Origin: Guptibacillus hwajinpoensis
Lineage (GTDB): Bacteria; Bacillota; Bacilli; Bacillales; Bacillaceae_O
DNA: 64,000 nucleotides
Assembly: GCA_016841765.1 (NCBI GenBank)
Contig: JAENYN010000009.1
Location: 1-64,000, forward strand
Direction: 5' to 3'
The translations under genes and the position numbers were made by a program. Below are positions 27,120 to 35,183 of this stretch, one piece after another. Numbering within the stretch: the first letter of the stretch is position 1; each line of letters starts with the position of its first letter. The notes beneath the pieces were generated by a model that was given only the letters and a program-made list of their open reading frames with translations, did not search any database and was not told the origin of the DNA.

Positions 27120-27554
27120 ATGAACAAAGGTTCGATTTCATTTGAAAATGGAGAAGTCATCAAATTTGATTTATATCCAAATGAGGCACCGGGCACAGTC
27201 GAGAACTTTTCAAAACTTGCAAATGAAGGTTTCTACAATGGTTTGACATTCCATCGGGTCATTCCCGGTTTTGTAGCACAGGGGGGCTGTCCAAAGGGAA
27301 ACGGCACAGGCGGTCCGGGCTATACAATTAAATGTGAAACGGAAGGAAACCCCCATAAGCATAAAGCAGGTTCACTTTCCATGGCACATGCCGGTAAAGA
27401 TACGGGCGGTAGCCAATTTTTCATCGTCCATGAGCCGCAGCCGCATCTTGACGGCGTCCATACCGTATTCGGACAGGTGACAGAAGGCATGGATACTGTT
27501 CTCCGCATTCAAGCAGGGGACCAGATGAAAGAAGTGAAAGTCTGGGAAGAGTGA
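27120..27554 (+). CDS. ppiB: Peptidyl-prolyl cis-trans isomerase B (cyclophilin)
   Basis: This cytoplasmic cyclophilin of 144 residues accelerates proline isomerisation during protein folding. The conserved core is complete: [28 protein letters not shown] holds the active-site Phe-His-Arg, and [33 protein letters not shown] holds the Gln, Phe, Leu and His of the proline pocket. There is no signal peptide. ATG at 27120 follows GGGAGGA at 7 bases; the ATG at 27087 has no ribosome site. It converges on the gerP operon and shares a bidirectional terminator with it. Confidence 0.95.
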   Translation: MNKGSISFENGEVIKFDLYPNEAPGTVENFSKLANEGFYNGLTFHRVIPGFVAQGGCPKGNGTGGPGYTIKCETEGNPHKHKAGSLSMAHAGKDTGGSQFFIVHEPQPHLDGVHTVFGQVTEGMDTVLRIQAGDQMKEVKVWEE

Positions 27555-27640
27555 TTCATTGCTTTGGATAAAAAAGAAACTTATCCCCGGCCATGTTCGG
27601 GCGCTTCACCGCGGGAACATACGAGGATATGAACTAAACA

Positions 27641-27674
27641 AGAAAAAGGCTGTCAGAACTGACAGCCTTTTTCT
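27641..27674. terminator. Bidirectional terminator between ppiB and gerPF
   Basis: A 16-bp arm, AGAAAAAGGCTGTCAG, is followed after AA by its perfect complement. The A-rich and T-rich ends give a U-tract in both directions, serving both ppiB and the gerP operon. Confidence 0.9.
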
Positions 27675-27681
27675 TCGTTTT

Positions 27682-27897
27682 TCATGCATTTGCGGTCGTA
27701 TTTGCGTCGGATACATCAGGATCTCCGGTATTCGTTGAACTCAGTCCGTTATTTGTATTAATGAAGTTGCCGGTATTAAAGGCTCCTGAACCTGCATAGG
27801 TTTTCCCGGTGTTTTTCGGGGAAACATAAAACGTATCCCCGAAATTGACCACGCCTGATGCATCATTGATATTAACCGGTCCGACTATTGATGGCAT
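27682..27897 (-). CDS. gerPF: Spore germination protein GerPF
   Basis: This 71-residue last gene of the gerP operon starts MPSIVGPVNINDASGVVNFGDTFYVSPK and continues with the Asn/Thr/Gly-rich segment FNTGNFINTNNGLSSTNTGD. GerP proteins are made in the mother cell and are needed for nutrient germinants to pass the spore coat. It is a clear paralogue of GerPA, sharing the N-terminal MPSIVG and the FNTG motif. AAGGGTG precedes the ATG. Confidence 0.93.
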   Translation of the reverse strand: MPSIVGPVNINDASGVVNFGDTFYVSPKNTGKTYAGSGAFNTGNFINTNNGLSSTNTGDPDVSDANTTANA

Positions 27898-27973
27898 AAA
27901 AATACACCCTTTTTCGTTCTAGCTTTATAGTTCAACTTATGAGGACCCGGCCACTTTAGTTCGGGCTTACTGT

Positions 27974-28366
27974 CTACAGTTTTTCAAGATCGCTTCTTGG
28001 AGCCAGCTGGCGGATATGTTTCACACGGGCTTCCGCCTGGATCCAGCACGTTGATCCGATATGGAGTGAACTGGAAGTGGATATGCCTTTAATTTTTATA
28101 TTCCCGACACGGATGACAGGGTCCTCATACACCTGAAGGGCCTGAAGTGCAGGCTTCCTTATCTGCGGGGGAGGGGGGAGCTTTCGTAAGAACAATGGAT
28201 AGGCGAATGGCCCTTCCCTTCCCAGGAAAAGTTGCTGTTCACGCTGTACGGCAAGTACCTGTGATTTCAAATCCATGTGATGCGAGTCCCCGATTTCAAA
28301 GACGGAGCTGAAGAGAACGGCATTTACATGCACATGATCTGTGACTGAAAATCGTTGATACATCAC
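27974..28366 (-). CDS. gerPE: Spore germination protein GerPE
   Basis: The 130-residue protein has the GerPE pattern RFSVTDHVHVNAVLFSSVFEIGDSHHMDLKSQVLAVQREQQLFLG. Its C-terminal half contains IRVGNIKIKGISTSSSLHIGSTCWIQAEARVKHIRQL. The start is GTG at 28366 or the next ATG at 28363; either is one or a few bases from the gerPD stop, so translation is coupled. No strong ribosome site is visible, which fits coupling. Spore-coat permeability role as for the rest of the operon. Confidence 0.88.
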   Translation of the reverse strand: MMYQRFSVTDHVHVNAVLFSSVFEIGDSHHMDLKSQVLAVQREQQLFLGREGPFAYPLFLRKLPPPPQIRKPALQALQVYEDPVIRVGNIKIKGISTSSSLHIGSTCWIQAEARVKHIRQLAPRSDLEKL

Positions 28367-28367
28367 A

Positions 28368-28553
28368 TCAGCCTATTGTTTCCGGAGAAAGCGAAACGAA
28401 CGGGCCTATGATCAGTGATTCAGCTGGAGTGTCGAAAATGGATGACAGGCCAATGGATTGCGTATCACCGATAAGGACGATTGAGGAACTGGATACACCC
28501 AGAATATTGATGTCTCCAACACACAATTCACGGTTGACTACGGTGTATTGCAT
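28368..28553 (-). CDS. gerPD: Spore germination protein GerPD
   Basis: The 61-residue protein MQYTVVNRELCVGDINILGVSSSSIVLIGDTQSIGLSS contains the short GerP motif I-x-I-x-G-V/I-S-x-S-S shared with GerPB and GerPE. ATG at 28553 is chosen because AAAGGAG lies about 7 bases upstream; the ATG at 28559 nearly abuts that site. Its start overlaps or abuts the gerPC stop at 28556. Confidence 0.88.
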   Translation of the reverse strand: MQYTVVNRELCVGDINILGVSSSSIVLIGDTQSIGLSSIFDTPAESLIIGPFVSLSPETIG

Positions 28554-28555
28554 TT

Positions 28556-29215
28556 TCATTCTCCTTTCGGCAAATGCTTGATAAATGCTTCAACAGCATT
28601 TCTGATATCTTCCTTAACCCGTGCCGTAATCGACTCCGCTATTTGTGTTGCATCTGAGCGATTATCGTTATTTTGGGTATGTTGCTGCATATAATAGCGA
28701 ACTCTGCTCTCCAACTGGCTATTAATATCATTGACTATGAGCTCCCTGTATTCGCGGCTTAAAGGATAGCTGTATTTCTGTTCCATTTCATCCAGAAGGG
28801 GAGCTGTTTCTTCTTCCAGATATCTGTCCAGTTCACTCATTACATCCTCCATCATTTCATCATTAAACATTGAAGAAGGCTGGCCTGAAGGCGGGTATGG
28901 CTGGCCTGGGCCCGGATACGGCTGACTTGATCCCGGATATTGCTGGCCTGTTTGGTTGATGATCATTTCCTCAATCGGTTCGCCGCCGGTCGGGGTGAGG
29001 CCGATATTCAATGTGCCTTCAAGCGTCTCGATTTTGAGCTGGTCAAAGCTGTATTCAATCCTTTCGATATTGGTGCCGGGCTGGTCATTTAATCGTTGTA
29101 CGGTTTCCCGGAGCTGCTCAATTTCAGCCTCCATTTTTTTTATTTTTTTCCGCTGATGCTGATGGAAAAGGTGCATTTCATACAAGTACTGGAGCAGCTC
29201 ATTCGAACAAATCAT
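28556..29215 (-). CDS. gerPC: Spore germination protein GerPC
   Basis: The 219-residue hydrophilic protein has an N-terminal coiled coil (HQHQRKKIKKMEAEIEQLRETVQRLND), then the conserved NIERIEYSFDQLKIETLEGTLNIGLTP motif. Next is a Tyr/Pro/Gly/Gln repeat region near residues 93-115 (units such as QPYPGPG) and an acidic helical C-terminus. The repeat segment looks like a coat-interaction linker and is lineage-variable in my recollection. AAGGAGTGA lies upstream of the ATG. GerPC is the largest Gerp protein. Confidence 0.9.
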   Translation of the reverse strand: MICSNELLQYLYEMHLFHQHQRKKIKKMEAEIEQLRETVQRLNDQPGTNIERIEYSFDQLKIETLEGTLNIGLTPTGGEPIEEMIINQTGQQYPGSSQPYPGPGQPYPPSGQPSSMFNDEMMEDVMSELDRYLEEETAPLLDEMEQKYSYPLSREYRELIVNDINSQLESRVRYYMQQHTQNNDNRSDATQIAESITARVKEDIRNAVEAFIKHLPKGE

Positions 29216-29247
29216 AAGGTCACTCCTTCACTTGAGAAAGCCCCATC

Positions 29248-29460
29248 CTATGTCGGCTGCCCTAAGGGAACCAGAGGCCCCGGGCCTGGCGGAGAAGGCT
29301 CCAACGGTTCGGGGGCAGGTTCTGTGAATCCCCCGGTATTATAAAGATTGGACAACATGCCGATCATGCCGGCACTGCCTATCTGAAGCACGGAAGAGTT
29401 TGAGATGCCGCCGATTCGGATGGTTTGAATCATGATGGATTGCGTGACGAAAAGCTTCAA
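29248..29460 (-). CDS. gerPB: Spore germination protein GerPB
   Basis: The 70-residue protein MKLFVTQSIMIQTIRIGGISNSSVLQIGSAGMIGMLSNLYNTGGFTEP matches GerPB closely, ending in a Pro/Gly-rich tail. TTG at 29460 is selected because AAGGAG lies 9 bases upstream and this gives the conserved family N-terminus; the longer open frame up to 29523 has no supporting site. Confidence 0.92.
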   Translation of the reverse strand: MKLFVTQSIMIQTIRIGGISNSSVLQIGSAGMIGMLSNLYNTGGFTEPAPEPLEPSPPGPGPLVPLGQPT

Positions 29461-29631
29461 TCGAACACGCTCCTTTTCTGCTGATTTCACAGCGGCTGTT
29501 CCCGGAGGTTCCTGATAATGCAAACGGACTGGCGCACGCCGGGAAAGCGCTGGCTGTTTTTCATGAATGATGATAGAACCTTTCTTGAAATTTATATGAA
29601 AGAAAAACAGAAATCAGTACATGCAATCCAT

Positions 29632-29853
29632 CTAAGCATTGGCAACCTGTGTCTGATCCGCAATGTCACCGTCCGACGTATTTGTCTGACTGTATTCGTT
29701 ATAGTTTTCAACGGATTCCCCGGTATTGAAGGAACCGGCACCGGCAAAAGTCTTGGCCGCACTTCTTGGCGAGATGGAGAAAACATCGCCGATATTGAAG
29801 ACGCCAGATGAACCGATGGCGTTCACACTTACCGCTCCCACAATCGAAGGCAT
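29632..29853 (-). CDS. gerPA: Spore germination protein GerPA
   Basis: The 73-residue first gene product of the gerP operon starts MPSIVGAVSVNAIGSSGVFNIGDVFSISPRS and has the AGSFNTGESVENYN segment. It is paralogous to GerPF. AAGGGTG precedes the ATG, the same leader as gerPF. The sigma-K-like promoter at 29886-29913 lies just upstream. Confidence 0.93.
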   Translation of the reverse strand: MPSIVGAVSVNAIGSSGVFNIGDVFSISPRSAAKTFAGAGSFNTGESVENYNEYSQTNTSDGDIADQTQVANA

Positions 29854-29885
29854 AACAAAAACACCCTTTTTTGGTCTTCTTCAGA

Positions 29886-29913
29886 CAGTATATGAAATCA
29901 GCTGGGCTTCTGT
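29886..29913 (-). promoter_or_regulatory. Sigma-K-type promoter of the gerP operon
   Basis: On the minus strand AC (29913-29912), a 17-base spacer and CATATACTG (29894-29886) fit the sigma-K consensus AC-N16/17-CATANNNTA with one mismatch at the last position. gerP in Bacillus is known to be transcribed by mother-cell sigma-K RNA polymerase late in sporulation. Confidence 0.7.
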
Positions 29914-29993
29914 TCCACGCTGTAATGAATGGCAAAGAAGTGATATTATGTTACAATAAATTAGAATATTCTTAACATTTTAGGGGGATGCTC

Positions 29994-31577
29994 ATGATTG
30001 TGCCTTTGCTGTTGACTGATTTTTTGGACAGGGCCGTGAAATTGTATGGAGACAAAACCGCCGTTATCGATGACTCAAAAACGTTGACCTACAGTGAACT
30101 TGAGGGGCGGGTAAACCAATTGTCCTACGGGTTGGAGGACCTTGGTGTGGAAAAAGGGGACCGTATCGCCTATCTTGCTCCGAACACCCTTGAAATGCTG
30201 GAAGGCTTTTATGGCATTTTTCAAATAGGCGGAATCATGGTGCCGCTGAACATCCGCTTGACTCCGGAAGATTATTTGTACATCTTGAATCATAGTGAGA
30301 GCAAAGTTTTATTTGTGGATGAAGAATTGTACCACTTGATTAAACCGATCAAAAAGGATTTGGAAACAGTTGAGAAAATCATTGTCCATCAAGGCCGGGA
30401 TGGGGGAGATGAGACAGCTTACGACAGCTGGCTGCAGCAATACCCCAAAACAGCCTTCAAGCGGACGCAGCTTGATGAAAATGATGTTTGCAGCCTGTTA
30501 TATACGAGCGGGACAACCGGCAAGCCGAAAGGTGTCATGCTGACACACCGGAACAATTATTTACATGCGTTGAGCACCCAGCACCATCTGCGCGTATCCG
30601 ATTCCGATGTCTATCTCCATGTCCTGCCGATGTTCCATGTCAACGGCTGGGGAGGCCCTTTTTATTACACCGGCAACGGGGCAACACATGTCATGCTCAG
30701 AAAAGCGGCTCCTGAGGCCATTATTGAAAAACTGCAGAAACACGGTGTCACTTCGATGCATATGGCGCCGACTGTACTGAACAGCCTTCTCCAATATGCA
30801 GAGAATAATAAACCGGTCCATGATCAGGATGTCCGCGTTGTCATAGCCGGTTCCGCCCCGCCGCCATCCTTTGTGACAAGGGTGGAAGATGACCTTGGCT
30901 GGGAGTTCATCCAGGTATACGGGATGACAGAATCCTCACCGCTCAGTACGTTTTCCACACCGCGGGTCCAGCACCAGGATCTGCCGAAAGAGAAGCTGCA
31001 CCGCATGAAGGCGCAAGCGGGATACCCGATGATCGGCACCGATGTGAAAGTTGCCAGGGACGACGGTGAAGAAGTAGCATGGAATTCAAAGGAAATCGGG
31101 GAAGTGCTGACAAGGGGCAACATTGTCATGAAAGGGTACTGGAAAAATGAAGAGGCCACCATGGCGACAATCCGTGATGGATGGCTCCATACCGGTGATA
31201 TGGCAGTTGTCGATGAACTTGGCAATATCGAAATCGCCGATCGTAAAAAAGACATTATCATTAGCGGCGGGGAAAATATTTCCTCGATCGAAGTCGAAGG
31301 TGCACTATATGAACATCCTCAGGTTGTGGAAGCTGCCGTCATCGCTGTGCCGCATGAGAAATGGGGCGAGACGCCGCATGCCTTCGTTGTGAAAAAAGAA
31401 GGGGAAGAGCTGACAGAGCAGGAACTCATCACCTTTGCCCGTGAGCACCTTGCCCATTTCAAAGCTCCGACTGCCGTGACGTTTGTTGAAGAACTCCCGA
31501 AAACGGCATCCGGCAAAATCCAAAAAGTAAGGCTGCGCAAATCGTTTTGGGAAGGTAAAGAACGACTGGTCAATTAA
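29994..31577 (+). CDS. Long-chain acyl-CoA synthetase (AMP-binding)
   Basis: This 527-residue ANL-superfamily ligase activates a carboxylic acid through an acyl-adenylate to form a CoA thioester. Motifs in order are LLYTSGTTGKPKGVMLTHR (phosphate loop), QVYGMTESS, DGWLHTGDMAVVDELG, DRKKDIIISGGENISSIEVE (hinge) and PKTASGKIQKVRLRK with the catalytic lysine. The sequence fits medium- or long-chain fatty acid ligases such as LcfB/YhfL of Bacillus; chain length is not readable. ATG at 29994 is favoured, with AGGGGG 6 bases upstream. It diverges from gerPA and ends in a terminator at 31619. Confidence 0.88.
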   Translation: MIVPLLLTDFLDRAVKLYGDKTAVIDDSKTLTYSELEGRVNQLSYGLEDLGVEKGDRIAYLAPNTLEMLEGFYGIFQIGGIMVPLNIRLTPEDYLYILNHSESKVLFVDEELYHLIKPIKKDLETVEKIIVHQGRDGGDETAYDSWLQQYPKTAFKRTQLDENDVCSLLYTSGTTGKPKGVMLTHRNNYLHALSTQHHLRVSDSDVYLHVLPMFHVNGWGGPFYYTGNGATHVMLRKAAPEAIIEKLQKHGVTSMHMAPTVLNSLLQYAENNKPVHDQDVRVVIAGSAPPPSFVTRVEDDLGWEFIQVYGMTESSPLSTFSTPRVQHQDLPKEKLHRMKAQAGYPMIGTDVKVARDDGEEVAWNSKEIGEVLTRGNIVMKGYWKNEEATMATIRDGWLHTGDMAVVDELGNIEIADRKKDIIISGGENISSIEVEGALYEHPQVVEAAVIAVPHEKWGETPHAFVVKKEGEELTEQELITFAREHLAHFKAPTAVTFVEELPKTASGKIQKVRLRKSFWEGKERLVN

Positions 31578-31618
31578 TTGAACAGCCTGCCACTCAGCTT
31601 ACATTATAAATTATCCGG

Positions 31619-31644
31619 GCCTCCGCCAGTGAAGCGGAGGCTTT
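31619..31644 (+). terminator. Terminator of the acyl-CoA ligase gene
   Basis: GCCTCCGC/GCGGAGGC is a perfect 8-bp stem with a 7-base loop, followed by TTTGTG. Confidence 0.75.
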
Positions 31645-31682
31645 GTGCTGCCATGCTGTGTATAAATTATGGAAACGTAGGG

Positions 31683-31702
31683 CATTACATTATGATGTAA
31701 TG
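31683..31702. promoter_or_regulatory. 20-bp palindrome upstream of the DUF418 operon, possible operator
   Basis: CATTACAT and ATGTAATG flank TATG symmetrically, about 180 bases before the DUF418 start. No T-run follows, so an operator is more likely than a terminator. Nothing else was recognised in the 305-base gap. Confidence 0.4.
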
Positions 31703-31882
31703 AAAATGTTTAGAGGATTTCGAGCAATAAATATCCTCGTCAACTGATGAAAGGCATTGAACGGTTTCAAGGGCTTTAGTTTAAACGGGCTGGCCACCTG
31801 TACCAAGGACCATGCTGCTCCATTCTTTCGCAGACTCACCCTATGTCTTGTAGTACAATAAAGGAGAAAGGTGGTAGCGAAA

Positions 31883-33091
31883 TTGGAAGGTAGCGCACAG
31901 CCGGTCGGCGGTACAGAAAGAATCTTATCACTTGATATTATGAGGGGATTTGCCATATTCGGTATTTTTCTCGTGAATATGGAGGATTTTCGCGCCCCAT
32001 GGCTTTATCTGGATATCGGGCAAATATGGGATCGTCCTGTGGACATTGCAGTTCAGCGTTTTATTGATATTTTTGCCCAGGCAAGCTTTTATACCCTGTT
32101 TTCATTTTTGTTCGGGTACGGGATGATCATCTTCATGGAACGGGCGGAAAGGAAGGGCTATTCCGCTTCGCTGCTATTTTCAAGAAGGCTGGCCGTCCTG
32201 CTGATTATCGGCATTATTCATGCTTTTTTCATCTGGCACGGGGACATTCTGATCACTTACAGCCTCCTCGGATTTTTTCTCATTCCTTTTTATAAAAGCA
32301 GTTCAAGGGCGCTTGTGTATACAGCTCTTGCCCTGATTGCCGCTAAGGTGCTGGTCATCGGCATGATGCTCAGCTTGGTCAGTGTGACACAGACCGGCAC
32401 GGAATATGGCACAACGAAACACCCGATGGTAAATGAGTCGATTGAAGTGTACGGTGAAGGTACATACGGCGAGATTACAAGCCGGCGAATCGAAGACTGG
32501 TCGTATGTGAACATCGCCGGCGGAGCAGGTCCGGTCTTCCTGTTTTTGTCCCTGTTTCCGATGTTTCTACTCGGGGCAGCAGCTTCCAAGTTCCGTTTGT
32601 TTCAGGATTCATCAGGCCATTATCGCTTCATTTTAAACATCTGGATGGTTTCTCTGGTGTTTGCAATCGTGTTCAAGTTCCTTCCATATGTGATTGGCCG
32701 CACGCCGGCTGCTGATTACTTCCAGGATGAAATCGGCGGGCCCGCTGCAGCGCTGTTGTATGCATCATCAGTTGTGCTTTTAACAAGGAGAAAAACATTT
32801 GTGAGCTGCATGCGTCCGTTTGCGGCGGTCGGAAAACTGTCAATCAGCAATTACTTGTTACAGTCCGTGATTGGCACCCTCATTTTTTACAGCTATGGCC
32901 TCGGGCTGTATGGCAAAGTCGGGCCTGTACCCGGAACTCTTTTGGTGATTGGTATATTTGGATTGCAGGCGGCGGCAAGCAGCTGGTGGATCAAACGGTA
33001 TCGGTTCGGTCCGGTTGAATGGCTGTGGAGGAGTTTGACTTATGGGTCTTTTCAGCGCTTCAAACGTTTGGAAACTGAAAAGGAGGGGTGA
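31883..33091 (+). CDS. DUF418 family membrane protein (YeiB-like)
   Basis: This is a 402-residue membrane protein with about nine hydrophobic segments. The N-terminus RILSLDIMRGFAIFGIFLVNM is the typical start of the YeiB/heparan-acetyltransferase-like group. The C-terminal DUF418 domain has AVGKLSISNYLLQSVIGTLIFYSYGLGL and FGPVEWLWRSLTYG. Its substrate is unknown; acyl transfer across the membrane is only a family-level suggestion. TTG at 31883 is chosen, with AAAGGTGG 8 bases upstream; GTG at 31871 is an alternative. Its stop is 2 bases before the DUF2157 start, so the three following genes form an operon. Confidence 0.8.
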   Translation: MEGSAQPVGGTERILSLDIMRGFAIFGIFLVNMEDFRAPWLYLDIGQIWDRPVDIAVQRFIDIFAQASFYTLFSFLFGYGMIIFMERAERKGYSASLLFSRRLAVLLIIGIIHAFFIWHGDILITYSLLGFFLIPFYKSSSRALVYTALALIAAKVLVIGMMLSLVSVTQTGTEYGTTKHPMVNESIEVYGEGTYGEITSRRIEDWSYVNIAGGAGPVFLFLSLFPMFLLGAAASKFRLFQDSSGHYRFILNIWMVSLVFAIVFKFLPYVIGRTPAADYFQDEIGGPAAALLYASSVVLLTRRKTFVSCMRPFAAVGKLSISNYLLQSVIGTLIFYSYGLGLYGKVGPVPGTLLVIGIFGLQAAASSWWIKRYRFGPVEWLWRSLTYGSFQRFKRLETEKEG

Positions 33092-33093
33092 CA

Positions 33094-34290
33094 ATGTCCC
33101 GCCAATGGTTGAAAAAAGAAGGCCCCAAATGGGTGAGAGACGGAGTGATCACAGAAGGCCAATACGATGTTTTGTTGGCTCGCTATCCGAAGAAACGGTA
33201 TAAAAGCCTGCTGCCGCTGTTTGCAAGCATTCTGGTCGCACTTGGGATACTGAGTTTTGTTGCGGCGAATTGGCAGGAAATCCATGAACTTGTCCGGGTC
33301 TCCCTTATTGTCGGGGCAATGGCTGGGTTTTATTGGGCCGGTTTTCGGCAGTATGAGAAAGGAAATGACAGGGTCGGCGCCGGTCTAACCGGTATCGGGG
33401 TCGCGGCATTCGGGGCCGGGATTTTTCTGATCGGGCAAATGTTTCATTTTGTGTCCTTTAACGCTTCTCCCTTTATATTATGGGCCCTTGCCGGTCTCGG
33501 CGCTGCAGCCCTGATTCCGAGCAGATTCCTGCTTATTCTGCACATGCTGATAGCGATTGCGGGACAGGTGTATACGTTCGGAAACTTTCATTCGTTCAGC
33601 TACCTGCTGGCTGCGGTCTTTCTGTTTGGGGCCGGGCACTTTGTCTATCACCGTGCTTCGATTGAGACAAGTGCTGTGTTCGGCCTGGGTTATGCGATAA
33701 CAGGACTTCTTTTTGTCATCACCGAGTTTGAATCGGGGCTGTGGATGCCCGTTTTGCTCGCTCTGCTTTATATTCTTGGCGCCATTTCCGGCAAAGACAG
33801 CATATACTGGCCGTTCCGGTGGGTCAGCCTGTTCGGGAGTGTCATATTCAGTCTTTTTATGGTGTTTTCCGGCGGCGCTGCAGAAGAATTTCCACAGCCT
33901 GTGCTGCTGGCGGTATTGACTGCAGCAGCGGCGGGTCTGCTTTTCTGGCTCATTACCAGGACGGATAAGACAGATCTCCCCGATCTCCTCCTGTTTTTGC
34001 CGTGGTTCTATATTGGTGAGGCAGCGGACGTATTTTATGTGATCCTGCTGCTTATATACAGCATTCTTAGCCTGCTGATCGGATACAAAGAGGAGCGGAT
34101 TGAAAAAGTCAATTTCGGCACAGTCATCTTTCTTGTCAGTACACTTGCAGCGTATATTCATCTGGCCTGGGATTTCATGCCAAAGTCGCTGTTTTTCCTT
34201 TTCGGAGGTGTGCTGCTGTTCGCTTTGAGCTGGTATTTGGAGAAACGCCGCCGGGCAGCCGGGGGCATTGGAGGCGGGCAGGATGAATAA
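33094..34290 (+). CDS. DUF2157 domain membrane protein
   Basis: The 398-residue protein begins with a soluble helical section (WLKKEGPKWVRDGVITEGQYDVLLARY), the DUF2157 signature, then about ten membrane segments starting at LLPLFASILVALGILSFVAANW. The C-terminus is basic (EKRRRAAGG). No enzymatic motif is seen. AAAAGGAGGGG lies within the end of the preceding gene. The start of the next gene overlaps this one by 8 bases. The DUF2157 plus GDYXXLXY pair is a recurrent arrangement, suggesting a joint but unknown membrane function. Confidence 0.8.
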   Translation: MSRQWLKKEGPKWVRDGVITEGQYDVLLARYPKKRYKSLLPLFASILVALGILSFVAANWQEIHELVRVSLIVGAMAGFYWAGFRQYEKGNDRVGAGLTGIGVAAFGAGIFLIGQMFHFVSFNASPFILWALAGLGAAALIPSRFLLILHMLIAIAGQVYTFGNFHSFSYLLAAVFLFGAGHFVYHRASIETSAVFGLGYAITGLLFVITEFESGLWMPVLLALLYILGAISGKDSIYWPFRWVSLFGSVIFSLFMVFSGGAAEEFPQPVLLAVLTAAAAGLLFWLITRTDKTDLPDLLLFLPWFYIGEAADVFYVILLLIYSILSLLIGYKEERIEKVNFGTVIFLVSTLAAYIHLAWDFMPKSLFFLFGGVLLFALSWYLEKRRRAAGGIGGGQDE

Positions 34291-34813
34291 AAAAATGCTC
34301 AAGGCAGCCGGCATCATATTTATTGCAGTCCAGGTCTTCGTATTGATGGGGCTGACGGCTTCGTACTATCTTGCAGACGATGTCGGGGAAGAGATCCGCC
34401 TGAAAACGGAACCAATCGATCCGCGTGATTTGTTTTATGGTGATTATGTGTATTTGAATTATGAAATCAGCTCGTTACCGGAGACTCTCTGGAAATCTGC
34501 AGAGCCCATCCCCCGCGAAGGACGCAATGAAAAGGTGTATGTCCTGCTCGAGCCTTGCGGGTCCCTCCATTGTGCCGAAGGGGTATATACCGAAAAAGTC
34601 GAAGGCAAAGAAGGCGTGTGGGTTTCCGGATTGTTGAACTATTACGATGAATACAGCAAAACTATGAGAATGCAATACGGCTTTGAAAAGTATTTCGTAC
34701 CGGAAAACACAGGGACAGAATGGGAACGGCAGCCGGAGCAGTTGATTGTGAAGATCAGTATTACGCCATGGGGACAATCAAGGATCATTGATATTTCCAA
34801 AGAAGAAAAATAA
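34283..34813 (+). CDS. GDYXXLXY domain membrane-anchored protein
   Basis: The 176-residue protein has one N-terminal membrane anchor (LKAAGIIFIAVQVFVLMGLTASYYL) and an external domain containing PRDLFYGDYVYLNYEIS, which is the GDYXXLXY motif. Further on there is LLEPCGSLHCAEGVY with two cysteines that may form a disulfide. ATG at 34283 is used because GGAGG lies 8 bases upstream; a TTG at 34268 starts the longer frame. It is coupled to the DUF2157 gene and ends the operon. Confidence 0.78.
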   Translation: MNKKMLKAAGIIFIAVQVFVLMGLTASYYLADDVGEEIRLKTEPIDPRDLFYGDYVYLNYEISSLPETLWKSAEPIPREGRNEKVYVLLEPCGSLHCAEGVYTEKVEGKEGVWVSGLLNYYDEYSKTMRMQYGFEKYFVPENTGTEWERQPEQLIVKISITPWGQSRIIDISKEEK

Positions 34814-34833
34814 GGGCGCCTTCATCGGCGCCC
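34814..34833. terminator. Hairpin between converging genes
   Basis: GGGCGCC/GGCGCCC is a perfect 7-bp stem with a 6-base loop. The minus-strand side reads TTATTTTTC next, so it fits best as the terminator of the yisI-like gene, and it may also end the plus-strand operon. Confidence 0.65.
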
Positions 34834-34865
34834 AAGTTATTATTTCTTGAAAATTATAGTGTTTA

Positions 34866-35027
34866 TTATGCATATCGCTTCACATTACCGCCCCGCGTAT
34901 ACTGCAGCTTGTTCAGGAGGTTGTCCAATTCCTGGCTGCACTGCACTGTTTTACTGTTGGTGAAGCCATATAAAAACGCGAGCTTCACAAGTTCTTCCCG
35001 TTTCGTCTCTACTGTTTTCTCTAGCAT
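34866..35027 (-). CDS. yisI: Spo0E-like sporulation regulatory protein (YisI-like)
   Basis: This 53-residue protein begins MLEKTVETKREELVKLAF. Two helices are expected, with the family signature SQELDNLLNKLQ (S-x-x-L-D) in the second. Spo0E, YisI and YnzD dephosphorylate Spo0A-P and so delay sporulation. ATG at 35027 is preceded by AAGGAG at 8 bases. In B. subtilis yisI lies in the same neighbourhood, between gerPA and yisK, supporting the assignment. It is a small gene, easily missed by automatic callers. Confidence 0.82.
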   Translation of the reverse strand: MLEKTVETKREELVKLAFLYGFTNSKTVQCSQELDNLLNKLQYTRGGNVKRYA

Positions 35028-35183
35028 CCTGTAAGCTCCTTACTCATTTTTTTCTTATGTAAATATAACATTAAAAGCGGCTAGGAGTATTATCTAACAA
35101 ATTTGCAAGCCTGCATAGGCTTTCGATAAAAGAAGTGGGGAATATACAAAATTCTACAGAGAGCAACATTGGGGGATAAAAAC

